A stretch of 59,693 nt of DNA from an uncultured bacterium (GTDB lineage Bacteria > Pseudomonadota > Gammaproteobacteria > Burkholderiales > CAIKXV01). The position numbers and the translations under genes were made by a program. The stretch spans positions 1-59,693 of the forward strand of contig CAIQON010000282.1 in assembly GCA_903873475.1 (NCBI GenBank), read 5' to 3'. The notes under the pieces are model-generated. The model had not been told where the DNA came from. It did not search any database and saw nothing but the letters and a program-made list of their open reading frames with translations. Below, piece by piece: positions 52,940 to 59,693 of the stretch (positions within the stretch are counted from its first letter, which is position 1; the number at the start of each line of letters is the position of its first letter).

Positions 52940-55093
52940 ATGGGCAAGCAGACGAATACCGGTGGCCGGTCCGACCTGGAACGGTTGTTCAACCCGCGCT
53001 CGGTCGCCATCCTCGGCGCGTCGCAGAACGTGAAGTCGATCAGCGGCCAGCCAGCCTGGTCGCTCGCGAAGCATGGCTACAAGGGCACGCTGTACCCGGT
53101 CAACCCGAAGTACGACACGGTCGAAGGCGTCCGGTGCTACCCGTCGGTCGAATCGCTGCCCGAGGTGCCCGACCTGGCGCTGATCCTGGTCGCTGCCGCG
53201 CGCGTGCCGCAGATGCTGCGCGAGGTCGGGAAGAAGGGCATCCCGTTCTGCATCATCTTCAGTTCCGGCTTCGCCGAGACTGGCGCGGAAGGGCTTGCGC
53301 TGCAGCACGAGATCGCGGCGATCGCCCGCGAGTACTCGATCGCGGTCGTCGGGCCGAACTGCCAGGGCATGATCGGCGTCACCGACGATGTCTATGCCGG
53401 CTTCGGCTCGGCGTTCTCCGGCGACAACTTCCGCCAGGGTTCGCTGTCGATGACCACCCAGTCCGGCGGCTTCGGCTACGGCGTGATCATTCTCGCCGAG
53501 GAATCCGGCCTGGGTTTCCGCAGCATCGTCAGCACCGGCAATGAATCCGGCCTGACCACCACCGACTTCATCGAGTGGTTCACCCGCGACCCGCAGACCA
53601 AGGTCATCGGGGCCTACATGGAAGGCGTGAAGGACGCGCACCGCCTGCTCGAGGTCGGCGACAAGGCGCTCGATGCCGACAAGCCGGTGCTGATCTGGAA
53701 GGTGGGCAACACCGACGTCGGACAGCGGGCGGCGGCCTCGCACACGGCCAACCTCGGCGGGGCGCTCGCGCTCTACGAGGCGGCGTTCCGCCAGCGCGGC
53801 ATGATCCGCGTGCGCGACGCCAATGAACTCATCGATTACACCCAGGTGTTCGAGTGTGGCAAGCGCCCGGCGGGCAACCGGGTGGCGATCGTCACCATTT
53901 CGGGCGGCGGCGGCATCCTGATGGCCGACCAGTGCGTGGAATCCGGCCTGTCGGTCGGGCCGTTGACGCGCGAAAGCGAACTGGCGCTGAAGGACATCAT
54001 CCCCTCGTTCGGCTCGTGGCAGAATCCGATCGACATCACCGCAGGCATCTTCAACAACCCCGAGATGCTGGCGCAGGCGATGCAGATCATCGTCGACGAC
54101 CCGTCGGTGGATTCGATCGTGGTCATCTTCGCCTCGCTGCAGGGCGACATCGCCACGCAGCGCGCGAAGGAACTGGCCGAACTGAGCGCACGCACGCCCA
54201 AGCCTATCCTCGCGGCGTGGAGCGCGCGCGAGAAGTTCGCCTCCGAGGCCTACCGCATCCTGAAGGAAGGCAAGGTGCCGCGCTTCTCGACGCCGGTGTC
54301 GTGCGGCAAGGCACTGGCCGCGCTGACCACCTTCGCCGAGGCACGGCGCCGACGCGCGAAGGAAAAGGCCGAGCCGGTGCTGACGCTCGAGCGTCCCGAT
54401 GCGAAGGCGATGCTCGCCGGGCGCAGCGCCGACCTCGCCGAGTACCAGGCCAAGGCGCTGGTCGCGGCCTACGGCATCCCGGTCACGCGCGAGGTGCTGG
54501 CGAAGGACCGCGCAGCGGCCGTCGCGGCGGCGAAGGAGATCGGCTTTCCGGTGGTGATGAAGGTGCAGTCGGCCGGCATCGCGCACAAGACCGAGGCGGG
54601 CGGCGTGCGCATCGGCGTGCCCGATGCGGCGGCGGTCGAGGCCGCGTTCGATGCGATCGTCGCCAGCGCGAAGGCATATGCGCCGGAGGCGGTGATCGAC
54701 GGCGTGTCGGTGCAGGAGATGGTGTCCGGCGGCACCGAACTGATCGTCGGCGTGCAGAATGATCCGCTGTTCGGGCCGGCGGTGATGGTCGGCCTGGGCG
54801 GCATCTACGCCGAGGTGTTCAAGGACGTGTCGTTCCGCCTCGCGCCGCTGACCCGCTCGGTGGCCGAGTCGATGCTGCACGACCTGAAATGTTTCCCGCT
54901 GCTCGATGGTGCCCGAGGGCGCCCGAAGGCGGATGTGGACGCGGTGGTCGACGTGCTGCTGAAACTGTCCGCGCTGTCGATCGACCTGAAGCAGGAACTG
55001 GCCGAACTCGACATCAACCCGCTGGTGGTGCTCGAACAGGGCCGCGGCGTGCGTGCACTCGACGCGCTGGCCAAGCCGCACACGCAAGCCTGA
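52940..55093 (+). CDS. NDP-forming acyl-CoA synthetase (fused alpha-beta, acetate-CoA ligase type)
   Basis: 717 residues. N-terminal CoA-binding domain (LFNPRSVAILGASQNVKSIS, GYKGTLYPVNPKYDTVEG), two succinyl-CoA-ligase-like domains (PNCQGMIG; TTQSGGFGYGV; ISGGGGILMADQC), and a C-terminal ATP-grasp domain from about residue 490 (GFPVVMKVQSAGIAHKTEAGG; DINPLVVLEQG). GTGGAGGAG before ATG 52940 sets the start; the ORF track start overlaps tsaD. It activates a carboxylate with ATP and CoA. Followed 25 bp later by an acyl-CoA dehydrogenase, so the pair activates and oxidises an acid. Confidence 0.9.
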   Translation: MGKQTNTGGRSDLERLFNPRSVAILGASQNVKSISGQPAWSLAKHGYKGTLYPVNPKYDTVEGVRCYPSVESLPEVPDLALILVAAARVPQMLREVGKKGIPFCIIFSSGFAETGAEGLALQHEIAAIAREYSIAVVGPNCQGMIGVTDDVYAGFGSAFSGDNFRQGSLSMTTQSGGFGYGVIILAEESGLGFRSIVSTGNESGLTTTDFIEWFTRDPQTKVIGAYMEGVKDAHRLLEVGDKALDADKPVLIWKVGNTDVGQRAAASHTANLGGALALYEAAFRQRGMIRVRDANELIDYTQVFECGKRPAGNRVAIVTISGGGGILMADQCVESGLSVGPLTRESELALKDIIPSFGSWQNPIDITAGIFNNPEMLAQAMQIIVDDPSVDSIVVIFASLQGDIATQRAKELAELSARTPKPILAAWSAREKFASEAYRILKEGKVPRFSTPVSCGKALAALTTFAEARRRRAKEKAEPVLTLERPDAKAMLAGRSADLAEYQAKALVAAYGIPVTREVLAKDRAAAVAAAKEIGFPVVMKVQSAGIAHKTEAGGVRIGVPDAAAVEAAFDAIVASAKAYAPEAVIDGVSVQEMVSGGTELIVGVQNDPLFGPAVMVGLGGIYAEVFKDVSFRLAPLTRSVAESMLHDLKCFPLLDGARGRPKADVDAVVDVLLKLSALSIDLKQELAELDINPLVVLEQGRGVRALDALAKPHTQA

Positions 55094-55118
55094 TGCCCAC
55101 TCCGCAGGAGCCGCTGTC

Positions 55119-56324
55119 ATGACCCCACCCGATACCTCCATGAAGACGCCGGCCGGCGAGATGCCCGCCGCCGACCTCGGTTTCGCCCGCGGGCTGGGCG
55201 ACGACGTGCTGCTGCTCAAGCGTGAACTGCGCCGTTTCATCGAGGCCGAGGTCGAGACCCGGTCGCGCTGGATCGAGGAGAACGACACCATCCCCGACGA
55301 CCTGATGGCGATGGCGCGCGACCTCGGGCTGTTCGGCCTGACCATCCCCGAGGCCTATGGTGGCATCGGCCTCGACCTCGCCGGCAAGTGCGCGATGGAA
55401 GAGGAACTCGGCCGCAGCAACTACGGTTTCTCGACGGTCATCGCCAACCACACCGGCATTAGCACCAAGGGCATCGTCGACCTCGGCAACGACGAGCAGA
55501 AGCAGCGCTACCTGCCGCGCATGGCCACTGGCGAGTGGGTCGGCTGCTTCGCGCTGACCGAATCGCAGGCGGGGTCGGACCCGGCGGCGATGCGCACCAA
55601 CGCGGTGAAGCAGGGCGACAGGTGGATCCTGAACGGCGAGAAGATCTACATCACCAACGCGACCATCGCCAACGTGTTCACGGTGATGGCGGTGACCGAT
55701 CGCTCGAAGGGTGCCAAGGGCATCTCGGCGTTCATCGTGGAGCGTGACTTTCCCGGCCTGTCGGTGGGGCCGAACGAGCGCAAGATGGGCATGCACGGCT
55801 GCGGCACTGCGCCGGTGATCATGCAGGATTGCGAAGTGCCCGCCGCCAACCTGCTCGGGCCCGAGGGCATGGGCTATGTGCAGGCGCTCAAGACGCTGAC
55901 CGCCGGGCGGGTGACCGTCGCCGCGCGCTGCTGCGGCATCATGGACCGGTTGATCGAGCGCACCGTCGACTACCTGAAGACGCGTGAGCAGGGTGGCAGC
56001 AAGCTCGCCGCCTACCAGGGCCTGCAGTGGATGCTTGCCGACATGGCGCTGTCGCGCGACGCTTCGCGCCTGCTGGTGCAGCGCGCGATCGACACCATCC
56101 GCAGCGGCGCGCGCGGCACGGTCGAGGCGTCGATGGCCAAGCTGCATGCGACCGAGGCGGCCGGAAGGGTGGCCGACGCGGCGATCCAGCTGCACGGCGG
56201 CATCGGCTACATGCGCGACTTCGGCATCGAGACGATGGCGAGGGATGTGCGGATCACCCGCATCTATGAAGGGACGTCGGAGATCCAGCGGTCGCTGATC
56301 GCGCGGGAGTTGCTGAAGGACTGA
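55119..56324 (+). CDS. Acyl-CoA dehydrogenase
   Basis: 401 residues. FAD segments CFALTESQAGSDPAAMRT and KIYITNATIANVFTV, then the C-terminal helical domain with LHGGIGYMRDFGIETMARDVRI and the catalytic base Glu in IYEGTSEIQR. ATG 55119 (MTPPDTSMKT) follows AGGAG; the ORF track start lies in the ligase gene. Substrate may be a short or branched acyl-CoA; with the ligase it forms a two-gene unit. No electron-transfer flavoprotein genes nearby. Confidence 0.92.
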   Translation: MTPPDTSMKTPAGEMPAADLGFARGLGDDVLLLKRELRRFIEAEVETRSRWIEENDTIPDDLMAMARDLGLFGLTIPEAYGGIGLDLAGKCAMEEELGRSNYGFSTVIANHTGISTKGIVDLGNDEQKQRYLPRMATGEWVGCFALTESQAGSDPAAMRTNAVKQGDRWILNGEKIYITNATIANVFTVMAVTDRSKGAKGISAFIVERDFPGLSVGPNERKMGMHGCGTAPVIMQDCEVPAANLLGPEGMGYVQALKTLTAGRVTVAARCCGIMDRLIERTVDYLKTREQGGSKLAAYQGLQWMLADMALSRDASRLLVQRAIDTIRSGARGTVEASMAKLHATEAAGRVADAAIQLHGGIGYMRDFGIETMARDVRITRIYEGTSEIQRSLIARELLKD

Positions 56325-56361
56325 GGCGTGGCCCTCCGGTCGGGCCGACGGGAGGGCTTGA

Positions 56362-56760
56362 TCATGAAGCGCCGGCAAGCGCCCTGGTGCGTCCCGGAAA
56401 CGCCTTCACCAGCCTGGCATCCGCCGTCACCAGCGGCACATCGAGGTACTCGGCGAGCGCGACGTATTCGCAGCCATATGCCGAGCAACCGCTCTGCTGC
56501 GACAGCCTGAGGACATCCAGCGTGTCGACGTTGTACTGATCGGGTCCGATGATCGCCGAGGCTCGCGAGTACAGGGCTGCGGCATCCATGAGGGCCAGCT
56601 TGTTCGCGCGGACGCATGTCGCCAGGACGTTCCGCAACTCACTGCGCCACAGGACAGGTGCGGCCCATTCGGGATCGGATCGGAGCAGTTGCTCTGCGCC
56701 AGCGGTGAACTTCCCGGGCATCAGCAGGTAGGCGAGGACGTTCGTATCGACGACGATCAT
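56362..56760 (-). CDS. PIN-domain toxin (VapC-like)
   Basis: 132 residues. Acidic residues of the PIN active site: Asp in IVVDTNVLAYLL, Glu in LWRSELRNVL, Asp in PLVTADARLVKAFP, with a further acidic position in CEYVALAEYL. A metal-dependent RNase blocked by its antitoxin. The start overlaps the antitoxin stop (ATGA), typical of vapBC operons. Confidence 0.88.
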   Translation of the reverse strand: MIVVDTNVLAYLLMPGKFTAGAEQLLRSDPEWAAPVLWRSELRNVLATCVRANKLALMDAAALYSRASAIIGPDQYNVDTLDVLRLSQQSGCSAYGCEYVALAEYLDVPLVTADARLVKAFPGRTRALAGAS

Positions 56761-57002
56761 GATCGACCTTGTCGCTTGAAGCCGTCGATCGCCTCGTGAT
56801 CGAACACGGCCTCGGGCAGCCTGGCGCGGATGGCGCGTATCGCCGCCAGTTGATCCTCGACGGGAGCCCGCCGGGTCATCAGCGTCGCTTCGATGCAGGC
56901 GATCACCTCGCTGTTCAGGCTTCTGTGGTTAGCGGACGCAGACGCCTTCAACCGCTCGTACACGTCGTCCGGGATCCCTTTCAGGGTGACGGTGGTTGCC
57001 AT
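56757..57002 (-). CDS. Ribbon-helix-helix antitoxin (FitA/VapB-like)
   Basis: 81 residues. MATTVTLKGIPDDVYERLKASA then HHRSLNSEV-like SANHRSLNSEVIACIEATL is the Arc-type ribbon-helix-helix of FitA-family antitoxins; the C-terminal tail (VFDHEAIDGFKRQG) would bind the toxin. GGAG stands seven bases before the ATG. It should repress its own promoter with the toxin. Confidence 0.87.
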   Translation of the reverse strand: MATTVTLKGIPDDVYERLKASASANHRSLNSEVIACIEATLMTRRAPVEDQLAAIRAIRARLPEAVFDHEAIDGFKRQGRS

Positions 57003-57018
57003 GGCACTTCTCCAAAAG

Positions 57019-57053
57019 AAACCATTATGGTGTCGTTATGGTTCTATCGTAAA
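57019..57053 (-). promoter_or_regulatory. Promoter and operator of the FitAB-like toxin-antitoxin operon
   Basis: On the minus strand TTTACG and CATAAT (5/6) are 18 bp apart. The -10 lies inside the perfect dyad ACCAT-T-ATGGT (57021-57031), and a third ATGGT follows at 57038, as expected for paired ribbon-helix-helix sites. This would allow autorepression. Confidence 0.5.
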
Positions 57054-57103
57054 TGACTCAGCCTTCGTTCGCGCAGCCCTCGTTCATTCATCGATGCAAA
57101 AGG

Positions 57104-57109
57104 TAGAAT
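57104..57109 (+). promoter_or_regulatory. Candidate -10 box for the AbrB-type antitoxin operon
   Basis: TAGAAT (5/6) 30 bp before the antitoxin ATG. No convincing -35 at the right distance. Two partial direct repeats (CTTCGTTCGC, CCTCGTTCAT) just upstream may be regulator sites. Confidence 0.3.
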
Positions 57110-57139
57110 TCCAACTTCGCTTTCCGACTGGGGGCCATC

Positions 57140-57427
57140 ATGCACGTCACCGACAAGGGTCAAGTCACGATCCCGAAACACATCCGCATCGCAGCCGGCG
57201 TCGCACCCGGCAGCGAGGTCTCGTTCAGCCTCGAGGGCAGTCGGATCGTGATCACGCCGGTTGGCACTGGCGTGAAGGATGACCGGCGGGACACGCTGAG
57301 GGCTGCGGCAGCGCGGGCCCGGGCCTCCATGAAGCCCGAGTTCAGGCAACTGGCCGCCGATGAGATCATGAAGTTCCTGCGTGGCGAGGACGCGGCACCC
57401 GCCGCCGTTCGCCGTGGCCATCGCTAG
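57140..57427 (+). CDS. AbrB/MazE-type antitoxin (VapB)
   Basis: 95 residues. MHVTDKGQVTIPKHIRIAAGV is the swapped-hairpin SpoVT-AbrB DNA-binding domain; the rest (RDTLRAAAARARASMKPEF, DEIMKFLRGE) is the toxin-binding tail. GGGGG precedes the ATG. It is divergent from the FitAB-like operon with 137 bp between, and overlaps the PIN toxin gene downstream. Confidence 0.88.
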   Translation: MHVTDKGQVTIPKHIRIAAGVAPGSEVSFSLEGSRIVITPVGTGVKDDRRDTLRAAAARARASMKPEFRQLAADEIMKFLRGEDAAPAAVRRGHR

Positions 57428-57857
57428 TCTCGCGGGCTACGACGGCACCGCCGGCACGCTCGTCGACACGAATATCTGGATCGACTGCATGGACCCGGGC
57501 AGTCGGTGGCACGACTGGGCCGTCGAGCAGCTCCAGTTGCTGAGCGAGCGGTCGCCGCTGCACGTCAACCTGGTGATCTACACGGAGCTGCTGGTCCCAG
57601 GCCCTGACATCGCCGCGCTCGACGGATTGCTCGACGTATACGAGACGTTACGGACGCCGCTGCCGTGGACATGTGCATCACTGACGGCGGCGGCCTTTGC
57701 CCTCTACCGCAAGTACGGCGGATCGAAGGCGAAGCCGTTGCCGGACTTCTACATCGGCGCGCATGCGGCGGTTGCGAATCTGAGGGTTCTGACGCGCGAC
57801 CCAGCTCCGTACAGGACCTATTTCCCGAAGCTGGTGGTGGTAGCCCCCGTCTCATGA
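57414..57857 (+). CDS. PIN-domain toxin (VapC-like)
   Basis: About 147 residues from the GTG at 57414, which overlaps the antitoxin stop; a GTG at 57381 (the ORF track start) would add 11 residues. PIN residues: Asp in LVDTNIWIDCM, Glu in IYTELLVPG, Asp in LPDFYIGAHA and in LTRDPAPYR. Partner of the AbrB-type antitoxin. Different in sequence from the neighbouring PIN toxin, so not a local duplicate. Confidence 0.84.
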   Translation: MAIASLAGYDGTAGTLVDTNIWIDCMDPGSRWHDWAVEQLQLLSERSPLHVNLVIYTELLVPGPDIAALDGLLDVYETLRTPLPWTCASLTAAAFALYRKYGGSKAKPLPDFYIGAHAAVANLRVLTRDPAPYRTYFPKLVVVAPVS

Positions 57858-58250
57858 TCGCGTCGCCGACCTGGTCGGTATCCGCAACCGATTCAGGGCG
57901 AATGCCTGCGCTCGGTCGGGCAGGCGGTGACCTGGGTGGACTGATCGGGCCCGGGAGTGCAGCGTTCGCCTGCCCTGCTGATCGCAACGGCGCGTGTCCT
58001 GCCCGGCGCCCACTCTTGGTATCATCCACGAGTTGAGCTGGCGCCTTCGAAGTTCCAGGCCGCGATCCTGAGCAGCATCCCCGCGGCCCCGCAGAGCAGT
58101 TCCGCACGGCGATGTCGGCAGTTCCATGCGGTTCGCGGTTGGAGCCAGGCCCCCCGGGGCAGCCCGCGGCGCCTGCCGGCGTTTCCATGCAGCCTCGACA
58201 GCCCCAGACCGCAGCCAGATGCCGCGCTTCCACGAACGGAGAAACACAAG
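57858..58250. other. Non-coding 393 bp: promoter and long leader of the last gene
   Basis: No supported gene; the open frames here are GC-driven. An extended -10 TGGTATCAT (58017-58025) is the best promoter signal and would give a leader of about 220 nt. In the leader a stem GGCCGCG/CGCGGCC (58058-58064, 58082-58088) is perfect. No known riboswitch pattern recognised. Confidence 0.5.
58017..58025 (+). promoter_or_regulatory. Extended -10 promoter element for the 58251 gene
   Basis: TG-G-TATCAT matches the extended -10 consensus (TATCAT 5/6). No good -35 is seen, which extended -10 promoters can do without. Confidence 0.42.
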
Positions 58251-59627
58251 ATGAGTGCAACCCTCGACCTGCTGAAGATCGCCCAGGAAGAAGCCAGCGG
58301 CGACCTGTTCAAGTACCTCGACAGCATCTACAAGCGTTCCGACGTCAAGCTCGAAGGCTCGCCCGACGCGATCCTCTGGGAAGGCGGCAACCCCGCCGGC
58401 GGCGTGAAGCCGGTCGCCCACACCTTCACCGATACCTTCGCGCTCAACGGCACGCTGATGGCACTCGACGTGCTCGGCCTGCCCTACCTCGGCGTGCCGA
58501 TGATGGCGCAGTACCGCCACGACACGAAACTCGCCTGCCTCGACTGGTTTGGCAAGCTGCCCTACACCTCGATCAAGTGGTCGACCGCGGGTGACTTCCT
58601 GGTGAACGACGGTGGCAAGAAGGTCGTCGTGTTCGGCAAGTCGGCCAACGCGCCGCTGCGCACTTCCGCCGGCGTTTACTGCAACGTGCGTCCGTACGGC
58701 CCGATCACCGCGGTGCGTTGCATGCCCTGCCTGCCCTACTCGCAGGACAAGAAGAAGTTCAAGGTCGATCCCGAGACCGGCATCGTCCACTCCGAGATGA
58801 ACACCCCCGGCATCCGCATGGCCCATGCCGGACGCCTGTTCCTCAAGATGGTGCACGAGACCGGCCAGCTCGGCCGCGTCGCGATGAAGCCGACCCAGGC
58901 CCAGGAAGACGCGATCAACGCCGGCCTGCTGCGCTGGATGCTCCAGGGCACGAAGTTCAAGCTGGTGCGCAAGTATTCGGTCGATGCGTACGAAGAGCAC
59001 AAGGACAACGTCGACGCGATCGTCAAGCTGCTGCCGAAGGACTTCAAGGCCGGCATGGAGAACTGGGGCGGCGAGATCAGCGAGCATATCGCCGACACCA
59101 ACTACGGCCTGCTGCTGCATGACGTGATCCGCCACCGCAAGTCGATCGTGCTCGGCACCGACCTCGACGGCGACCGCCTGACCGACCTGATGGCCGACGG
59201 CCCGCAGGTGCTGCGTGATTTCGGCCAGATGGTGCTCGACCACGCCAAGACCGGCATGGACATGAACAAGGTCTGGACCGACATGGGCTTCACCATGAAG
59301 AACGGCCGCGACATGACCAGCGTGATGTACCGCATGGTCGGCGAGCCGATCTACGAACAGACACTCGGTTCGGCCGATGCGATGCTCACCCGCCTGCTCG
59401 ACGGCGACGAGACGGTCGGCGGCACGAAAGATCCCTACGATCCACGCATCCACTTCGTGCTGATCAACGACGCGTACAAGGCCGCGAACCCGGGCCACAC
59501 GCAACTGCACAAGTGGCTCGACGACCAGCTCGCGACCTTCGACTCCATCTACGATCCGAAGCGTCCGAAGTACATCGACGGCTACTTGAAGCTCAAGGCG
59601 GCGATCAAGCCGTGGGGCAGCCAGTAA
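58251..59627 (+). CDS. Conserved-looking protein of unrecognised family
   Basis: 458 residues, no signal peptide or membrane segment; the ORF track start is 98 codons upstream but GGAGA stands before ATG 58251 (MSATLDLLKIAQEEASGD). Notable segments: WEGGNPAGGVKPVAHTFTDT, CNVRPYGPITAVRCMPCLPY with a C-x-x-C, an acidic GTDLDGDRLTDLMADG, and GGTKDPYDPRIHFVLINDAY. Codon use and composition match the neighbours. The regular, motif-rich sequence reads like a soluble enzyme, possibly metal-dependent, but I do not recognise the family and assign no function. No operon partner in the window. Confidence 0.8.
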   Translation: MSATLDLLKIAQEEASGDLFKYLDSIYKRSDVKLEGSPDAILWEGGNPAGGVKPVAHTFTDTFALNGTLMALDVLGLPYLGVPMMAQYRHDTKLACLDWFGKLPYTSIKWSTAGDFLVNDGGKKVVVFGKSANAPLRTSAGVYCNVRPYGPITAVRCMPCLPYSQDKKKFKVDPETGIVHSEMNTPGIRMAHAGRLFLKMVHETGQLGRVAMKPTQAQEDAINAGLLRWMLQGTKFKLVRKYSVDAYEEHKDNVDAIVKLLPKDFKAGMENWGGEISEHIADTNYGLLLHDVIRHRKSIVLGTDLDGDRLTDLMADGPQVLRDFGQMVLDHAKTGMDMNKVWTDMGFTMKNGRDMTSVMYRMVGEPIYEQTLGSADAMLTRLLDGDETVGGTKDPYDPRIHFVLINDAYKAANPGHTQLHKWLDDQLATFDSIYDPKRPKYIDGYLKLKAAIKPWGSQ

Positions 59628-59651
59628 CCCGCTAGACCCGTGGGGAATGTG

Positions 59652-59693
59652 GGGGGTCAGGTCTTGAGTTTTGCAGAAAGCAAAATTCAAGAC
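59652..59693. repeat. REP-like repeat forming a hairpin at the window end
   Basis: The RAYT element repeat core GGGGGTCAGGTCTTGAG recurs here. GTCTTGAGTTTTGC (59661-59674) and GCAAAATTCAAGAC (59680-59693) pair with one mismatch around AGAAA, a typical REP stem. It may be a solitary REP or the edge of another element beyond the window. Confidence 0.8.

Overview
The window is GC-rich, densely packed bacterial chromosomal DNA without tRNA, rRNA, CRISPR or phage genes. It most resembles a Burkholderiales-type betaproteobacterium. The signs are seven Bug (TctC-like) periplasmic binding proteins, a TAXI binding protein with a fused TRAP permease, a BMP-type ABC importer, many CoA, aldehyde and hydroxyacid enzymes, and a folB/plsY/tsaD housekeeping group. 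The organism looks like a metabolically versatile heterotroph specialised in scavenging organic acids. The taxon is inferred from gene content only.

Layout. 1-5.6 kb: a MarR regulator divergent from an AhpD/carboxymuconolactone-decarboxylase-fold protein, then a PanE/ApbA-type reductase, a PuuB-like FAD oxidoreductase, and on the minus strand an amidohydrolase with a hydroxyisobutyrate-dehydrogenase-like enzyme. 5.7-8.4 kb: a CocE/NonD hydrolase and a zeta-like GST. 8.4-13.3 kb: a complete minus-strand BMP-family ABC importer (ATPase, two permeases, lipoprotein) with ATGA/GTGA overlaps. 13.5-17.3 kb: an aldehyde dehydrogenase, an alpha/beta-hydrolase-fold protein without its nucleophile serine, a small exported protein and a small membrane protein.

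17.3-36.0 kb is the centre of interest. An FCD-type GntR regulator is divergent from a long co-directional run: DHPON-hydrolase-like C-C hydrolase, Bug, RidA, Bug, Bug, aldo/keto reductase, degenerate M24 protein, Bug, second DHPON-type hydrolase, second M24 protein, 2-oxoacid dehydrogenase E1 alpha and E1 beta, exported amidohydrolase, E2, Bug, beta-hydroxyacid dehydrogenase. Two perfect inverted repeats sharing an ATTGGTT half-site lie in the divergent promoter region, so the regulator probably controls itself and at least the first part of the run. I read this as an uncharacterised catabolic island: Bug proteins capture an acidic substrate, the hydrolases cleave C-C or amide bonds, RidA and the reductase clear reactive intermediates, and the dehydrogenase complex feeds acyl-CoA to central metabolism. 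The substrate is unknown.

36.1-37.2 kb is a RAYT-type (REP-associated tyrosine transposase) element bounded by 25-bp inverted repeats, with extra repeat copies beside it; the same repeat closes the window as a hairpin. 37.4-44.4 kb: Bug, hydroxyacid dehydrogenase, CaiB/BaiF CoA transferase, VOC protein, TAXI-TRAP uptake system. 44.4-46.5 kb: xerD and a Bug gene. 46.5-50.6 kb: a DUF2946/TonB receptor/PepSY metal-uptake operon with a His-rich loop. 50.7-52.8 kb: folB, plsY, tsaD. 52.9-56.3 kb: an NDP-forming acyl-CoA ligase and an acyl-CoA dehydrogenase. 56.4-57.9 kb: two divergent VapBC-type toxin-antitoxin modules. 58.3-59.6 kb: a protein of a family I do not recognise, behind a long leader.
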